Origin: Staphylotrichum longicolle | Lineage: Eukaryota > Ascomycota > Sordariomycetes > Sordariales > Chaetomiaceae | Direction of reading: 5' to 3' | Length of the DNA stretch: 64,000 nucleotides | NCBI GenBank assembly: GCA_019096155.1 | Contig: JAHCVI010000005.1 | Span: 1,870,468 to 1,934,467 of the forward strand | Shown: piece by piece, positions 32,305-41,575 of the stretch | Numbering within the stretch: position 1 is the first letter of the stretch | How the letters are laid out: every line of letters starts with the position of its first letter | The notes under the pieces: generated by a model | Seen by the model: the letters and a program-made list of their open reading frames with translations, nothing else | Told to the model about the DNA's origin: nothing | The model's database searches: none | Made by a program: the position numbers and the translations under genes

Positions 32305-33989
32305 TGCTTATTATTCTTGCTTGCCGGGGTCGCCAAGAAATGGAAAAAAATGTCGAGCGATGGATGAAAAAGGCCAATTCTTGCTCAAAAGCTGCGATGC
32401 AAGCGATTCCTCTCGTGATAAACCTTGGAAACAGCCTCTCACTTCTCGTCCAACACCAAAAACTGCCTGAAGCTGCCGATAACGTGTTGGTTTGTATGTG
32501 CCGCAATGCAATGGACCGAGAGGCGCAGCGTCGCCACAAAGCTCAAAAATAGGCCGCAAGGCTGGAGGCTGATTGAGGTAGCACACAGCCCGGGTGAACG
32601 TTCGGGTGTTGGTTCCTTTTTCATGCACAGCAGCTCCTGCTGTCGCCGGTTGAGGACCCTCGTTTGTAGTCGGAAACTCGAGCTCGAGGTCAAACGGAAC
32701 AGGCGACGGGAAGGTGCCGTCAGGATCGAGATGGTCGGCTACGTCCGAATGCGGCCAAGCGAATGGTGTGAACTGGGAATCACCCTATCGTCATCCAGGC
32801 TGAACTCCGTGTTTTGCGCCTGCCAGGCCTAGCGACTGTCTGCAGTTGGTCGTGTTCCAGTTTCATTCGCCACGGGGTGTTGTCAAAGAGAGCGGCCAGC
32901 TGCCTGGGCCTGGGTCGTCGGAATTGGGGGAGGGAGGGGTTGAAGCTCAGAAAGACGAAAACACCATCGGACACCGCCTGCAAATACAGAAAAGCTGATG
33001 CTTGCGATCCAGCTTTGTTGACCCGACTTCCTTGGTTCTGCGATATCTGCTATCTCGGCTGAAGATGGATCTTAGTGCAACCCTACCTGCCGCTAGGGGA
33101 CCAGAATGCAGGCCAAGCCAAGGCGCATGGAGGCTGGACCTGCACTCGCCTTGGTTCGTGCAGCAGGGGGCTTGTGGAACAACCAGACCTGCAGCTCGCG
33201 CAATCACACGCTTCGCACTCGAATCACTGCAGATCGCTGAGGAAGCAGCCGGTGGTGGGGGTGCCACAAGAGTGGGATGGACCACATCATGCATCTAAAT
33301 CAGGAATGGTGCTTCGGGTTCAATGCCTCTGCCCTGACAGCCTGACTGCTGCCCTCAAGTCGCCAGACAATGGTGGTGGTCAGAAACCATTTGCAGGCTC
33401 GGCAGGGTCTCTGGGAGGGCAGGAGGGTCTTTGGAATGGCCCCGTCTCGAGAACGAGACCCCCGTCCTTGGATTTTTCACCCGCCCGAAACGGCACAACG
33501 GCCCGACTCGAGTCTCAATCCGGCATGTTCCCCAGGCCCACCTCGAGCTGGTCAGTGCTGCCTTCTCACCCTTTGGATTCCGGCACTTGGCGACAGGTGC
33601 GGGAATGACGTCGCTCGAAGACGACTGCATCCTCATGACGCACGATCCATATCTCAAGGCGGGGGCCAACCCTAACCCGCATAAGACCCTTGGCAAGCAG
33701 CATCTTGGAGCTCACCAACATGGAAATCTCGAGTACCTAATGGGCAATCCAGCAAAGAAGTAGTTGGTATTGAACGTCCAGAAAATAGCAACGCATATGT
33801 TCTCAAATCGCTAATGGATTTTTCATCGAGTCTCTTGACAAAAGCCACTTGATCGCTCGCCAGGCTTAGACTTTGATGTTCAGCGTGTTATTCCCCCCAA
33901 CCGCATGCCTCGCTCCCTCAGCCAGTATCGCCCATCGCGAGAACCGCCCAGACTCTTTTCCATTTCTCATCCATACTTGGAGGATCACA
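32305..33989. other. Intergenic, 1.7 kb, no supportable gene
   Basis: Upstream of the small secreted gene and downstream of the pseudokinase gene, both on the minus strand. Frames at 32,425-32,832 and 33,431-33,763 overlap one another, mostly lack ATG starts, and show no resemblance. A short hairpin, GTCTCG-AGAA-CGAGAC, lies at about 33,449-33,464. Nothing else is seen. Confidence 0.4.
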
Positions 33990-35861
33990 TCAAGTGAGAG
34001 CCATCAGGCCCACCTGCCACCTCCCCTTGTCGCGTGACGACGAGATATGTTGAGCTCCCCGTGAGCTGCTCGGAAACCCAGACCTGGAAGTGGTCCTGGG
34101 GATTGCCCGTTCCTTCTCCGCTTCGCGGACCGAGCCACGGACTTTTCGGGCGCTGGTGCTACTACTGCTGGCACCGCTTTCTCCGCTGGCCCTTCGCTTG
34201 TGCCCTCCGCCCCGCATTCCGCTTTTCTGCTTCGTCGGGATTGATATGGCGCCAGAGCTACTGTAACTCGTCGCCATTGGAGAGGAGCCCAGCGAGAGGT
34301 TCCCCATGCCAAAATCCCAGCCACTGTCCTGGTCGACGCAATGTGGCGCGGGAATGCCGCATGAATCCGTGAGGATCTGATGCAGTCTCGATTGCACCTC
34401 GTTGGCACCCGGCCGCTCCGAAGGGTAAAATGCCAGCATGTGTTCGACCACATGCAGTATTGGCGCAACGCCCTTGAACACCGTGTCATCCTTCTTTAGA
34501 GCGTCCTTGGAAAGCTGCGCCATCCAGCTCTCCACCTGGCCCAGGTTCTTGTGAAACGAGGAGTCCAGGACTGCACCCCCACGACCGGCAGTCTTGTGTT
34601 TGGCTGAGCGATGTGCGGCAAATGGTCGCCCGTGCTTCTTGAACAGAAAGCTCAGAAGCTCAAGAATGACGCAGCCAAGTGAGAAGATGTCGGCTGCCTG
34701 CGGGCTAAAAGCTGGCATCGAGATCTGGTTGCTGTAGTCGGCCATGCGATGCGCCGACGTCGGAGATGATGAGGGAGACCTGAACAATGTCTCTGGAGCT
34801 GCGTGGTCGTACGCTTCTTTATCAAACGAGGTGTAATCGGTGACACCTCCCAGAACATTGGTGTGGAAGCGCGTAAAGCCAGAGAAGAAGACCATATTGT
34901 CACCGGAAAACATCACGGTTGACGGCTTGATGTTCCCATGTGAGAGGCCCTGGTTGTGAAGAGAGCAGAGAGTACTGGCCAGGCAGTGGATCCAGTTCAT
35001 GACAGTCTCTCGGCGCGTCTTTTTGTCCAGGTTCTTCAAACAGTTAGGCGTGGTGGCAAGAAGCGACTTGAGGCTGTATTCGGGCGCTGGCGTGAACAGG
35101 ATGTAGCCATACCCCTGATGCGTGTAAGAAGCCCAGTAAGAAAGCAGATGCTCGTTCTGCACATCCCTGATGAAGTTGATCTCGGAGATAAATTCCTCCC
35201 AGCTGATGTGGCCTGGACCAAGAGGGATCCGACAACGGCAGAACACGGTACCTGGTTGGTCTGGGAGGGTAACCTTGTCGATATGATTGCTTTGGCCCGC
35301 GGCATGCTTCTTATCGACAACATCCAAGGGAATGACTTCGTCGTCCTCGTAATCGGCATGGCCCCCCCTTTGCAGGGGCCGTAAAAGGTAGTGGTACTGC
35401 CGCTGGTAGAACTTCCTGTCGATTTTCTCATCCCGGGACGGCGTCAACGCCAGGCGCTCCACTTGGTCCAAGGCGATGGGAAGATCCTCGTCGTCCAACG
35501 AGTCGTCAATGAGTCCAAAGATCTGATCGGGCAACCCCAGGTCCGCGAGCACAAGGAAGATTTTCTTGGCCTTGTGGTCTATCCGCTCCCAGTAGGTACA
35601 GTCGGTCAGGTTGTCGCCAAACCCGAGAGGCCTATCGAGGCGGTCGATCTCTTGAGGAATGAGGCGGCTGCAGACGAACTCCCTCGTCACAGTCCGCTCG
35701 ATCGTGTCGTCGTCCCACCACATGATGCAGAGTGCTTGAATCACGGGCTTGTCAACTTGGGCGGTAAACCTGAAGCTGTCAAGTGTATTGTGGGAGAGTT
35801 CCAGCGCAGAGAAAGGGTCAAGTTGCTTGGAAGGAAACTTGGAAACCCGCCGAGAGAAAGA
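33990..35861 (-). CDS. Fungal pseudokinase (protein-kinase-like), 5' end uncertain
   Basis: Protein-kinase-fold protein of a group widespread in filamentous ascomycetes. The frame is open from 35861 to the stop at 33990. The first in-frame ATG is at 35723 (MWWDDDT), but family-like sequence extends upstream (KQLDPFSALELSHNTLDSFR, then FTAQVDKPVIQALC), so an upstream coding exon probably exists between about 35,870 and 36,170. After the N-terminal block (YWERIDHKAKKIFLVLADLG, LLRPLQRGGH) comes a kinase-like lobe with HGNIKPSTVMF in place of HRDLKPxN and FFSGF in place of DFG. The catalytic and metal-binding Asp residues are therefore missing and activity is unlikely. AADIFSLGCVILELLSF marks the helix-F region. 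The C-terminal tail is Ser/Arg-rich and disordered. It lies downstream of another kinase-like gene on the same strand. Confidence 0.8.
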   Translation of the reverse strand, partial: SFSRRVSKFPSKQLDPFSALELSHNTLDSFRFTAQVDKPVIQALCIMWWDDDTIERTVTREFVCSRLIPQEIDRLDRPLGFGDNLTDCTYWERIDHKAKKIFLVLADLGLPDQIFGLIDDSLDDEDLPIALDQVERLALTPSRDEKIDRKFYQRQYHYLLRPLQRGGHADYEDDEVIPLDVVDKKHAAGQSNHIDKVTLPDQPGTVFCRCRIPLGPGHISWEEFISEINFIRDVQNEHLLSYWASYTHQGYGYILFTPAPEYSLKSLLATTPNCLKNLDKKTRRETVMNWIHCLASTLCSLHNQGLSHGNIKPSTVMFSGDNMVFFSGFTRFHTNVLGGVTDYTSFDKEAYDHAAPETLFRSPSSSPTSAHRMADYSNQISMPAFSPQAADIFSLGCVILELLSFLFKKHGRPFAAHRSAKHKTAGRGGAVLDSSFHKNLGQVESWMAQLSKDALKKDDTVFKGVAPILHVVEHMLAFYPSERPGANEVQSRLHQILTDSCGIPAPHCVDQDSGWDFGMGNLSLGSSPMATSYSSSGAISIPTKQKSGMRGGGHKRRASGESGASSSSTSARKVRGSVREAEKERAIPRTTSRSGFPSSSRGAQHISSSRDKGRWQVGLMALT

Positions 35862-36562
35862 TCACGATGTGTGGTTGCAGAAGAACGGCTCCTGCCGAGT
35901 TAGAGTTGCGGTCAAGAAAGAGCCACAGAAAGCCTCAAAGGAGAGTTCAAATGGCAACCTTGGGATTAAAGCCGAGGCGTGGAAGATGGCAGATTGATCG
36001 CGCCTCAGCCATTGGACTGGAACACCGGGATGGAGCGAGCCAACGCCCATCGCCACGAAACATCGCATGGACGCACGAGGAAATCTCGGGCACAAGGCGA
36101 GGTCCTGGCTCTTGCTGATATCGATCTCTCATTCTCCTCGGGAAGGAGGTCGCTTGTAAGTTCATGACGGCGGGTGCTGATTGGCTAGGCGGCAGGTCAG
36201 AGATAAGGAAGCTGGGGGGCAGGTCCGGGGGTGGCTCTTTCCAGTCCTTGGGCACGCGTGGAATGGAACAGGCACTGCCACATGGAATTGAGCAGGGCTC
36301 TCTCCAGACTGATAAACCCTTGTTCCTCGGCAAGTTTGGCCAACGTTATCATCTCCCAAGGACCCTGATGATCCCGTCATGTCGGTTCAGTGGCGTCGTT
36401 GATGCTTGATGGAGTGTGTTTTGGGAAGGTGGACGTGGGGGCACCAGAATGATTTGAACTGCAGATGACTCCGCACAGTGCAGATAATTACACATCAAGC
36501 CTTGGACTGGCTGAACGAAAACACAGTATGAATTGAGCTGAGCTCTGAGCTGGTTCGATCTA
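35862..36562. other. 5' region of pseudokinase gene
   Basis: Lies between the pseudokinase frame and the 3' end of the upstream kinase-like gene. It probably holds a first coding exon: a minus-strand ATG near 36,167 opens a frame (MNLQATSFPRRMRDRYQQEP) running toward a possible GTGCGT donor near 36,082. I could not join it convincingly to the main frame. Confidence 0.35.
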
Positions 36563-37501
36563 TCAATCATCTAACTTCTTCTCCCATTCCCCGCCAGAGT
36601 CTTCCACGTCGTTTCTCACCTCCAAAGGCGGAATGTCCTTCACCTCCAACCGCCAATCTGTAGCCGTCGAAACACTATCCTCCACCTCCTTGATAACCAC
36701 ATCCAACCACGGCCCGAGCAGCTCAAGACTGTAGTCGTCATTGGCCTTGTCCGAGGTGAAAGCTTGAGTCCGTTCTCGACACCATCCAGGAGTTCCCGCC
36801 GACATTAGGTGCTCGCCAAACGCCTGACATGACCCGAAATCGATCAGTTTCGGCTCGCCGCTTGCCCCAGACATGACGTTGGCCGGGTTGACGTCGTTGT
36901 GTGCCAGACCCAAGCCGTGAAGGTGGTCGAGTGCCGATCGGAGCCCCGAAATGATTCGCTCCTTGTTGAGAATCCCTCTGAAGAGGTCGGGACGAATCTT
37001 GACAAAGCCTAAGTCATGTGGGAATGCAAAGGTCTCGAGGACAAGCCCAGCAATACGGTCACGCTTCACACGGCAACCGTAGTAGCGGACGATATTGGGA
37101 TGAGGGTGCTGTTTGAGGAGTTCCATAGTCCGAGCCTCCTTGAGCATCAACCTGGGAAGGAATTCGGTCCCTCGAAAGTCGAGGTATGTTGGCCATGCCG
37201 TTCGCTTGACGTGGAAGCCCGCCACATCGTCCGATGCCGCAGTCAAGTTTTCGTCCTGCGGGACGAGGGGGTAAATCTCCCCGTCGGGAAGAGGTCGCAG
37301 GCATTCTCGTATTATCTCCACGGTGAGTTCGTGCATGGAGATGCCGGACTTTTCGCCAAAGTAAGCACTCTCCTCTTTGTCGATGGCCGCGAATGCTGCA
37401 CGAGGCACTCGCTCCCCGTTGGCGCCAGTTCCCCTGTCATTCTGGCAGATGGAGCAGAGATCAGTGACTTTGTTGATTTCAAGGCCCATTGTTACTCGCA
37501 T
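36563..37501 (-). CDS. Serine/threonine-protein-kinase-like protein, intronless
   Basis: Kinase-fold protein of a diverse fungal group, 312 aa, no intron. The start chosen is the ATG at 37501 (MRVTMGLEINK); a second ATG four codons on is equally possible. Visible kinase elements are KEARTMELLKQHPHPNIVRYYG (helix C and beta-4), LVLETF (hinge region), HGLGLAHNDVNPANVM (catalytic loop, with Asp and Asn retained but Arg of HRD replaced by Asn) and KLIDFGSCQAFG (DFG retained). The glycine-rich loop is not recognisable, and the beta-3 Lys may be the one in FHVKRTAWP. Activity is possible. It contrasts with the pseudokinase gene immediately downstream on the same strand. The N-terminus has a CSIC pair of unknown role. 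No specific substrate is inferred. Confidence 0.78.
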   Translation of the reverse strand: MRVTMGLEINKVTDLCSICQNDRGTGANGERVPRAAFAAIDKEESAYFGEKSGISMHELTVEIIRECLRPLPDGEIYPLVPQDENLTAASDDVAGFHVKRTAWPTYLDFRGTEFLPRLMLKEARTMELLKQHPHPNIVRYYGCRVKRDRIAGLVLETFAFPHDLGFVKIRPDLFRGILNKERIISGLRSALDHLHGLGLAHNDVNPANVMSGASGEPKLIDFGSCQAFGEHLMSAGTPGWCRERTQAFTSDKANDDYSLELLGPWLDVVIKEVEDSVSTATDWRLEVKDIPPLEVRNDVEDSGGEWEKKLDD

Positions 37502-38061
37502 CTGAAAAGAGAAACACGTGGAGAGCGGAATAGGGGAACAGCGGGATGAGCTGCCCTTATGTTTGGTACCTACATTGGAACAGAATGACGACAAGAGAAG
37601 GAAGCATCTGGCGCGGCTGCGTTGCGATCATGCGGGACCTGAACGCGGGGTTGGTGATTCGGCTGGCGCCAGGGGTGCTGGGAACCTAAAATTGAAGGCG
37701 GCTGTAAACGCCGTAGCTCAGAGGAAGTACCCTGTGAGGTTGGCGTCAAGTTCTCGAATCGAAGAAGCCGTTGACTTTGGGGCGCGATGTTTCCACTCTC
37801 TCACCATACCCCGACTCCTCTGTAAGCTTGTGTCAATCTCAAATCGGCTACTGATGGGCAACTGTGGCCCAGCTCTCACACACCAATGTCGGCAAGGTTC
37901 ATGCCATGCCGCCTCTCCAGGCCTCGAATGCTTTTGATACCGTGAACTGTTTCAGCCATCATAACGTACAAGCTCATCTGTCAAATACGATTATGTACAT
38001 CCCCTTATTCCCACCCCTCAATCCTTTCCAATTCCGGCGCCAGCGCCAGCCCTTCGCCCCT
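37502..38061. other. Intergenic region, no gene seen
   Basis: Between the kinase-like gene start and the 3' end of the dehydrogenase gene, both minus strand. It holds the promoter of the former. No motif is assigned. Confidence 0.45.
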
Positions 38062-39225
38062 TCAGAACCCCTGTATCAACACCTCCTTGTTCTCCCTTCT
38101 GCCCCCCGTCCTCCCCACAAAGTTCTGCATAGCCGTGTCAACCCCGGCGACCTTCCTCACAATCGCCTGCAGTCCCACGGGAAGCACGGTGTACCAGTTG
38201 ATCCAGCGCGCATAGAGCGGCATGCCAATCTCGGCGTTGCGGCCGTTATCTATGGCGGCAATCACCTCCTTGGCCACGTCGACGGGCTCGACCACGGGGG
38301 CCAGGAACCGGTTGGGGGTCTGCACGCCGTAGAAGAGCGGGGTGCTCAGCTGGCCCGCGGTGACGAGCACGGTGCGGATCTGCGGGTGCGACTGGCGCAG
38401 CTCGGCGGCGAGCGAGCGGTGGAGGGCCGAGATGCCCGCCTTGGCGGCGGCGTAGTCGGTCAGGTTGGCGGCGCCGACGGTGCCAATGACGGAGGAGACG
38501 GTCACGACGGTGCCACCAACCTCGCTGCGCGTCAGAGCGGGGAGGAAGGTCTTGAGTGTGTAGAACTGGCTGAGCAGGTTGGTCGAGATGGACTTTTCGA
38601 TCTCGGGGAAGGTGAGGGAGAGAAGGGGTTTGCCGATAACGACGGCGGCGTTGTTGATTAGGACGGTGGGGGTGCCGAGCTGGGGGAAGGGTTTTGTTAG
38701 TATGACGCTGTTGGTGGGGGGGCAAGAAGAAGAAGGGTTCAATGGCAAACCTACATCTCTCTCAATCTCGGCAGCCACCCGCGCAAGCTGGTCCTTGTCT
38801 GTCACGTCGCACTTGTAGTAGGTGACGCCCCGCGCCTCGCCGTTCTCCATCTCCTCCACGTCCAGCACGGCAACGGTGGCCCCGCGCATCCCGTAGACCT
38901 CGGCGATCAGCAGGCCCAGCCCGCTTGCGCCGCCCGTGATGACGATGACCTCCTCGCTCAAGTCGACCTCACGCGGTAGACCAAACGCCAGCCTGTCGTT
39001 GATCGCTCCGGCAATCCAACTCAAGGTGATCATGGAGGCCCAGGCAATCGAGACCAGCATGGGCGGCGCATCCCAGAACATGTTCTGGGCGCGGAAGCAC
39101 AGCGGGACGATCCATGCGATAAAGGGGTGGAAGAAAGTGGTCTTGAAGACCTTGACGATGAGGTCGACCGAGAGCGGCGCAAACCACGAGTCGCGCTGCG
39201 GGGGGGTGTTGTATGGCGGCGGCAT
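38062..39225 (-). CDS. Membrane-anchored short-chain dehydrogenase/reductase
   Basis: NAD(P)-dependent oxidoreductase of the classical SDR superfamily, resembling retinol/steroid dehydrogenase-type membrane SDRs. Exons on the minus strand are 39225-38755 and 38679-38062, giving 362 aa. Two N-terminal hydrophobic segments (FFHPFIAWIVPLCF and MLVSIAWASMITLSWIAGAI) suggest an ER or lipid-droplet location. The Rossmann nucleotide site is TGGASGLG near residue 93, followed by CDVTD, INNAAV, SSVIGTVG with the catalytic Ser, and YAAAK near 232, the catalytic Tyr-Lys pair. The intron of 75 nt is stop-free and in frame; splicing restores the usual ERDLGTPTVLINNA join, so I regard it as real. It is head to head with the inositol/sugar transporter. 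The substrate is unknown. Confidence 0.9.
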   Translation of the reverse strand: MPPPYNTPPQRDSWFAPLSVDLIVKVFKTTFFHPFIAWIVPLCFRAQNMFWDAPPMLVSIAWASMITLSWIAGAINDRLAFGLPREVDLSEEVIVITGGASGLGLLIAEVYGMRGATVAVLDVEEMENGEARGVTYYKCDVTDKDQLARVAAEIERDVGLPLNPSSSCPPTNSVILTKPFPQLGTPTVLINNAAVVIGKPLLSLTFPEIEKSISTNLLSQFYTLKTFLPALTRSEVGGTVVTVSSVIGTVGAANLTDYAAAKAGISALHRSLAAELRQSHPQIRTVLVTAGQLSTPLFYGVQTPNRFLAPVVEPVDVAKEVIAAIDNGRNAEIGMPLYARWINWYTVLPVGLQAIVRKVAGVDTAMQNFVGRTGGRRENKEVLIQGF

Positions 39226-39867
39226 CGTTGGATCTGAATCAAGTCGAGGGACGCTCTTCTAGATGTGGTTCGATGCCACAGGGTGACAGGAGACGGAAAG
39301 GCGATAGATGCGGTCAGATTATCGAATTATCGAGGAGAATTAGGGTCGTAAAGAAACGAAAACAGACTGTTTAACGGCTCTTGCGAGATCTACAGCATGG
39401 TAGTTAGAACAGAAGGGAAAGTTGAGATGGTTTGCTAGTGACAGCTAAGTTCGCTGGCGCAGCTTTCTTGTCGATTGCACATGGCGACAGCGGCGTGGCT
39501 TTGAAACACCCCTGGTCCGAGCGCTCATCAGCCTGGTGTTTCAATTCCAGGTTGGAGCCGCCGCTGGCATCCATCCCCTGCAGATTCCAGCACAATCGTG
39601 CGGCCGGGGCATCTCTTGGCAGCTCAAGTGGGCTGGTGGGGCAATTACAGGAGGTCGGGAGTCGGAATGCGGCAGGCGCCGGACACCCGATCCTGGTCCT
39701 CCGACCTCGCCGACTTCAATGCTCGGCGATAACTCCGTTCTCCACCGCAAGCTCGACGAACAAACACAACGGCAGTTAACTATTACTCGGCGCTGGGGCT
39801 GTGCTCATGATGCACATAGACAGCAGGCTACAGCACAAACCGAGTGGCCACCATCAATGCAGCGACC
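39226..39867. promoter_or_regulatory. Divergent promoter dehydrogenase / transporter
   Basis: Shared 642-bp upstream region. No specific factor site is assigned and no gene is seen. Confidence 0.45.
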
Positions 39868-41575
39868 ATGAGCAGCGCAGAAGAGCCCCTCATCTCGCGC
39901 CATGCCTCCCCTTCGGACGACGACCACTCCGGCAACAACGGCAACCATGACACAATCGACTACGAAGATGCCACTACCCGCGATCTACGCCCTCCGCCTC
40001 CGCCTCCGCCTCCCCCACACTCTTCATCTACCTCCTAACCTTCAGCGCAGGCATCTCCGGCCTCCTCTTTGGCTGTAAGCCCCCTACCCCTTCGCCCCTT
40101 CCCCCCTTCCCCCCTCCCTCCCAAAACCACTAACAACCCGGCAGACGACACAGGCGTAATCTCCTCAACCCTCGTCTCCCTCAACACCTCCCTCTCGGCC
40201 CGGCCGCTCACCGCGCTCGACAAGTCGGTCATCACCTCCTCCACATCGCTGCTCGCGCTGCTCGTCTCGCCCTTCTCCTCCGTGCTCGCCGACCGCCTGG
40301 GCCGCAAGCGCGTCATCCTCGCCGCCGACGCGCTCTTCGCCCTCGGCGCGGCGCTGCAGGCGGCCAGCCGCACCGTGGGCGCGATGGTCCTGGGCCGCGC
40401 CGTGGTGGGCATGGCGGTCGGCGGCGCGAGCTTCGTGACGCCGCTGTACATTGCGGAGCTGGCGCCCGCCGGGTTCAGGGGCCGGCTGGTGACGATGAAT
40501 GTCATCTTCATCACGCTGGGCCAGGTGGTGGCGTACGTGGTGGGATGGGCGCTGGGGGAGTTTGGGGAGGAGGGGACGGCGTGGCGGTGGATGGTTGGGC
40601 TGGGCGCCTTGCCGGCTGTTGTGCAGGCGGTCGTGATGGTGGTGATGCCGGAGACGCCGAGGTGGTTGGTGATGGTGGGGAGGGTCGGGGAGGCGAGGAG
40701 GGTTGTGGAGAGGGTGCTGGGGAAGAAGGGGGGAGGGAGGGATGTGGACGCGACGGTGAAGGGGATCGAGATTGAGGTGAGGGAGGAGAGCGAAGGGAGG
40801 AATGGGAGCGTGGGGTGGAGGTATTCGTTGAAGGAGTTGTTTGGTTTGAGAAGGAATAGGAGGGCGCTGGCGATTGCTTGTTTGCTTCAGGGGCTGCAGC
40901 AGCTGTGCGGATTTGTGAGTTGTCAAGGACCGATTTGGTCCGTGCTGGTGCTAATACGCTTTGCCATGACAGAACTCCCTCATGTACTTCTCGGCTACCA
41001 TCTTTACGATGCTCGGCTTCCCGATCCCGACACTCACCTCGCTGGTTGTGGCCGTCACCAACTTTGCGGTCACCCTCGTCGCTCTCTTCCTGATCGACCG
41101 TGTCGGAAGGCGCCGCATCCTCCTCTGGTCCATCCCGTTCATGGTTGCGGGCCTTGTGCTTGCCGCCTACGGCTTCTCCTTCATCAAGCTCGCCCCCACC
41201 GACTCGGTGGAGAACAGCACCTCTCCCGGCCGGGGCGCGGCAGTCACCATCCTAGTCAGCATCATGGTCTATGTCGCCGGCTATGCCATGGGTCTCGGCA
41301 ACGTGCCGTGGATGCAGAGCGAGCTGTTAGCTTTCAACGTGCGATCTCTGGGGAGCGGCATTGCCACGGCAACCAACTGGGGCGCCAATTTTGTCATAGG
41401 GCTGACCTTCCTGCTCTTGATGGATGCGCTCACGCCCTCGTGGACGTTTGTGCTCTACGCGGCGATATGCGCCGGCGGGTATGGGCTGATCTGGCGGTTC
41501 TACCCCGAGACAGCAGGGCTGAGCCTAGAAGAAGCGGCGAGCCTTCTAGAAGACGAGCACTGGGGCGTGCGATGA
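39868..41575 (+). CDS. MFS inositol/sugar transporter with apparent frameshift in exon 1
   Basis: Twelve-helix sugar-porter-family proton symporter of the plasma membrane; the NSLMYFSATIF segment and overall pattern suggest a myo-inositol transporter. Exons are 39868-40074, 40145-40914 and 40973-41575. Motifs seen are LLFGYDTGVIS, DRLGRKRVI, PETPRWLV, and near the end YPETAGLSLEE. The ATG at 39868 opens a plausible cytosolic N-terminus (MSSAEEPLISRHASPSDDD), but after the CCGCCT repeat it hits a stop at about 40,038. Helix 1 (TLFIYLLTFSAGISGLLFG) lies in the frame reached by one extra base in the C-run at 40,013-40,017. The spliced length is 1,580 nt, one short of a multiple of three, and there is no GT in the first 170 bases for an intron to use. 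Either this is a base error in the sequence or the copy is broken. Confidence 0.8.
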
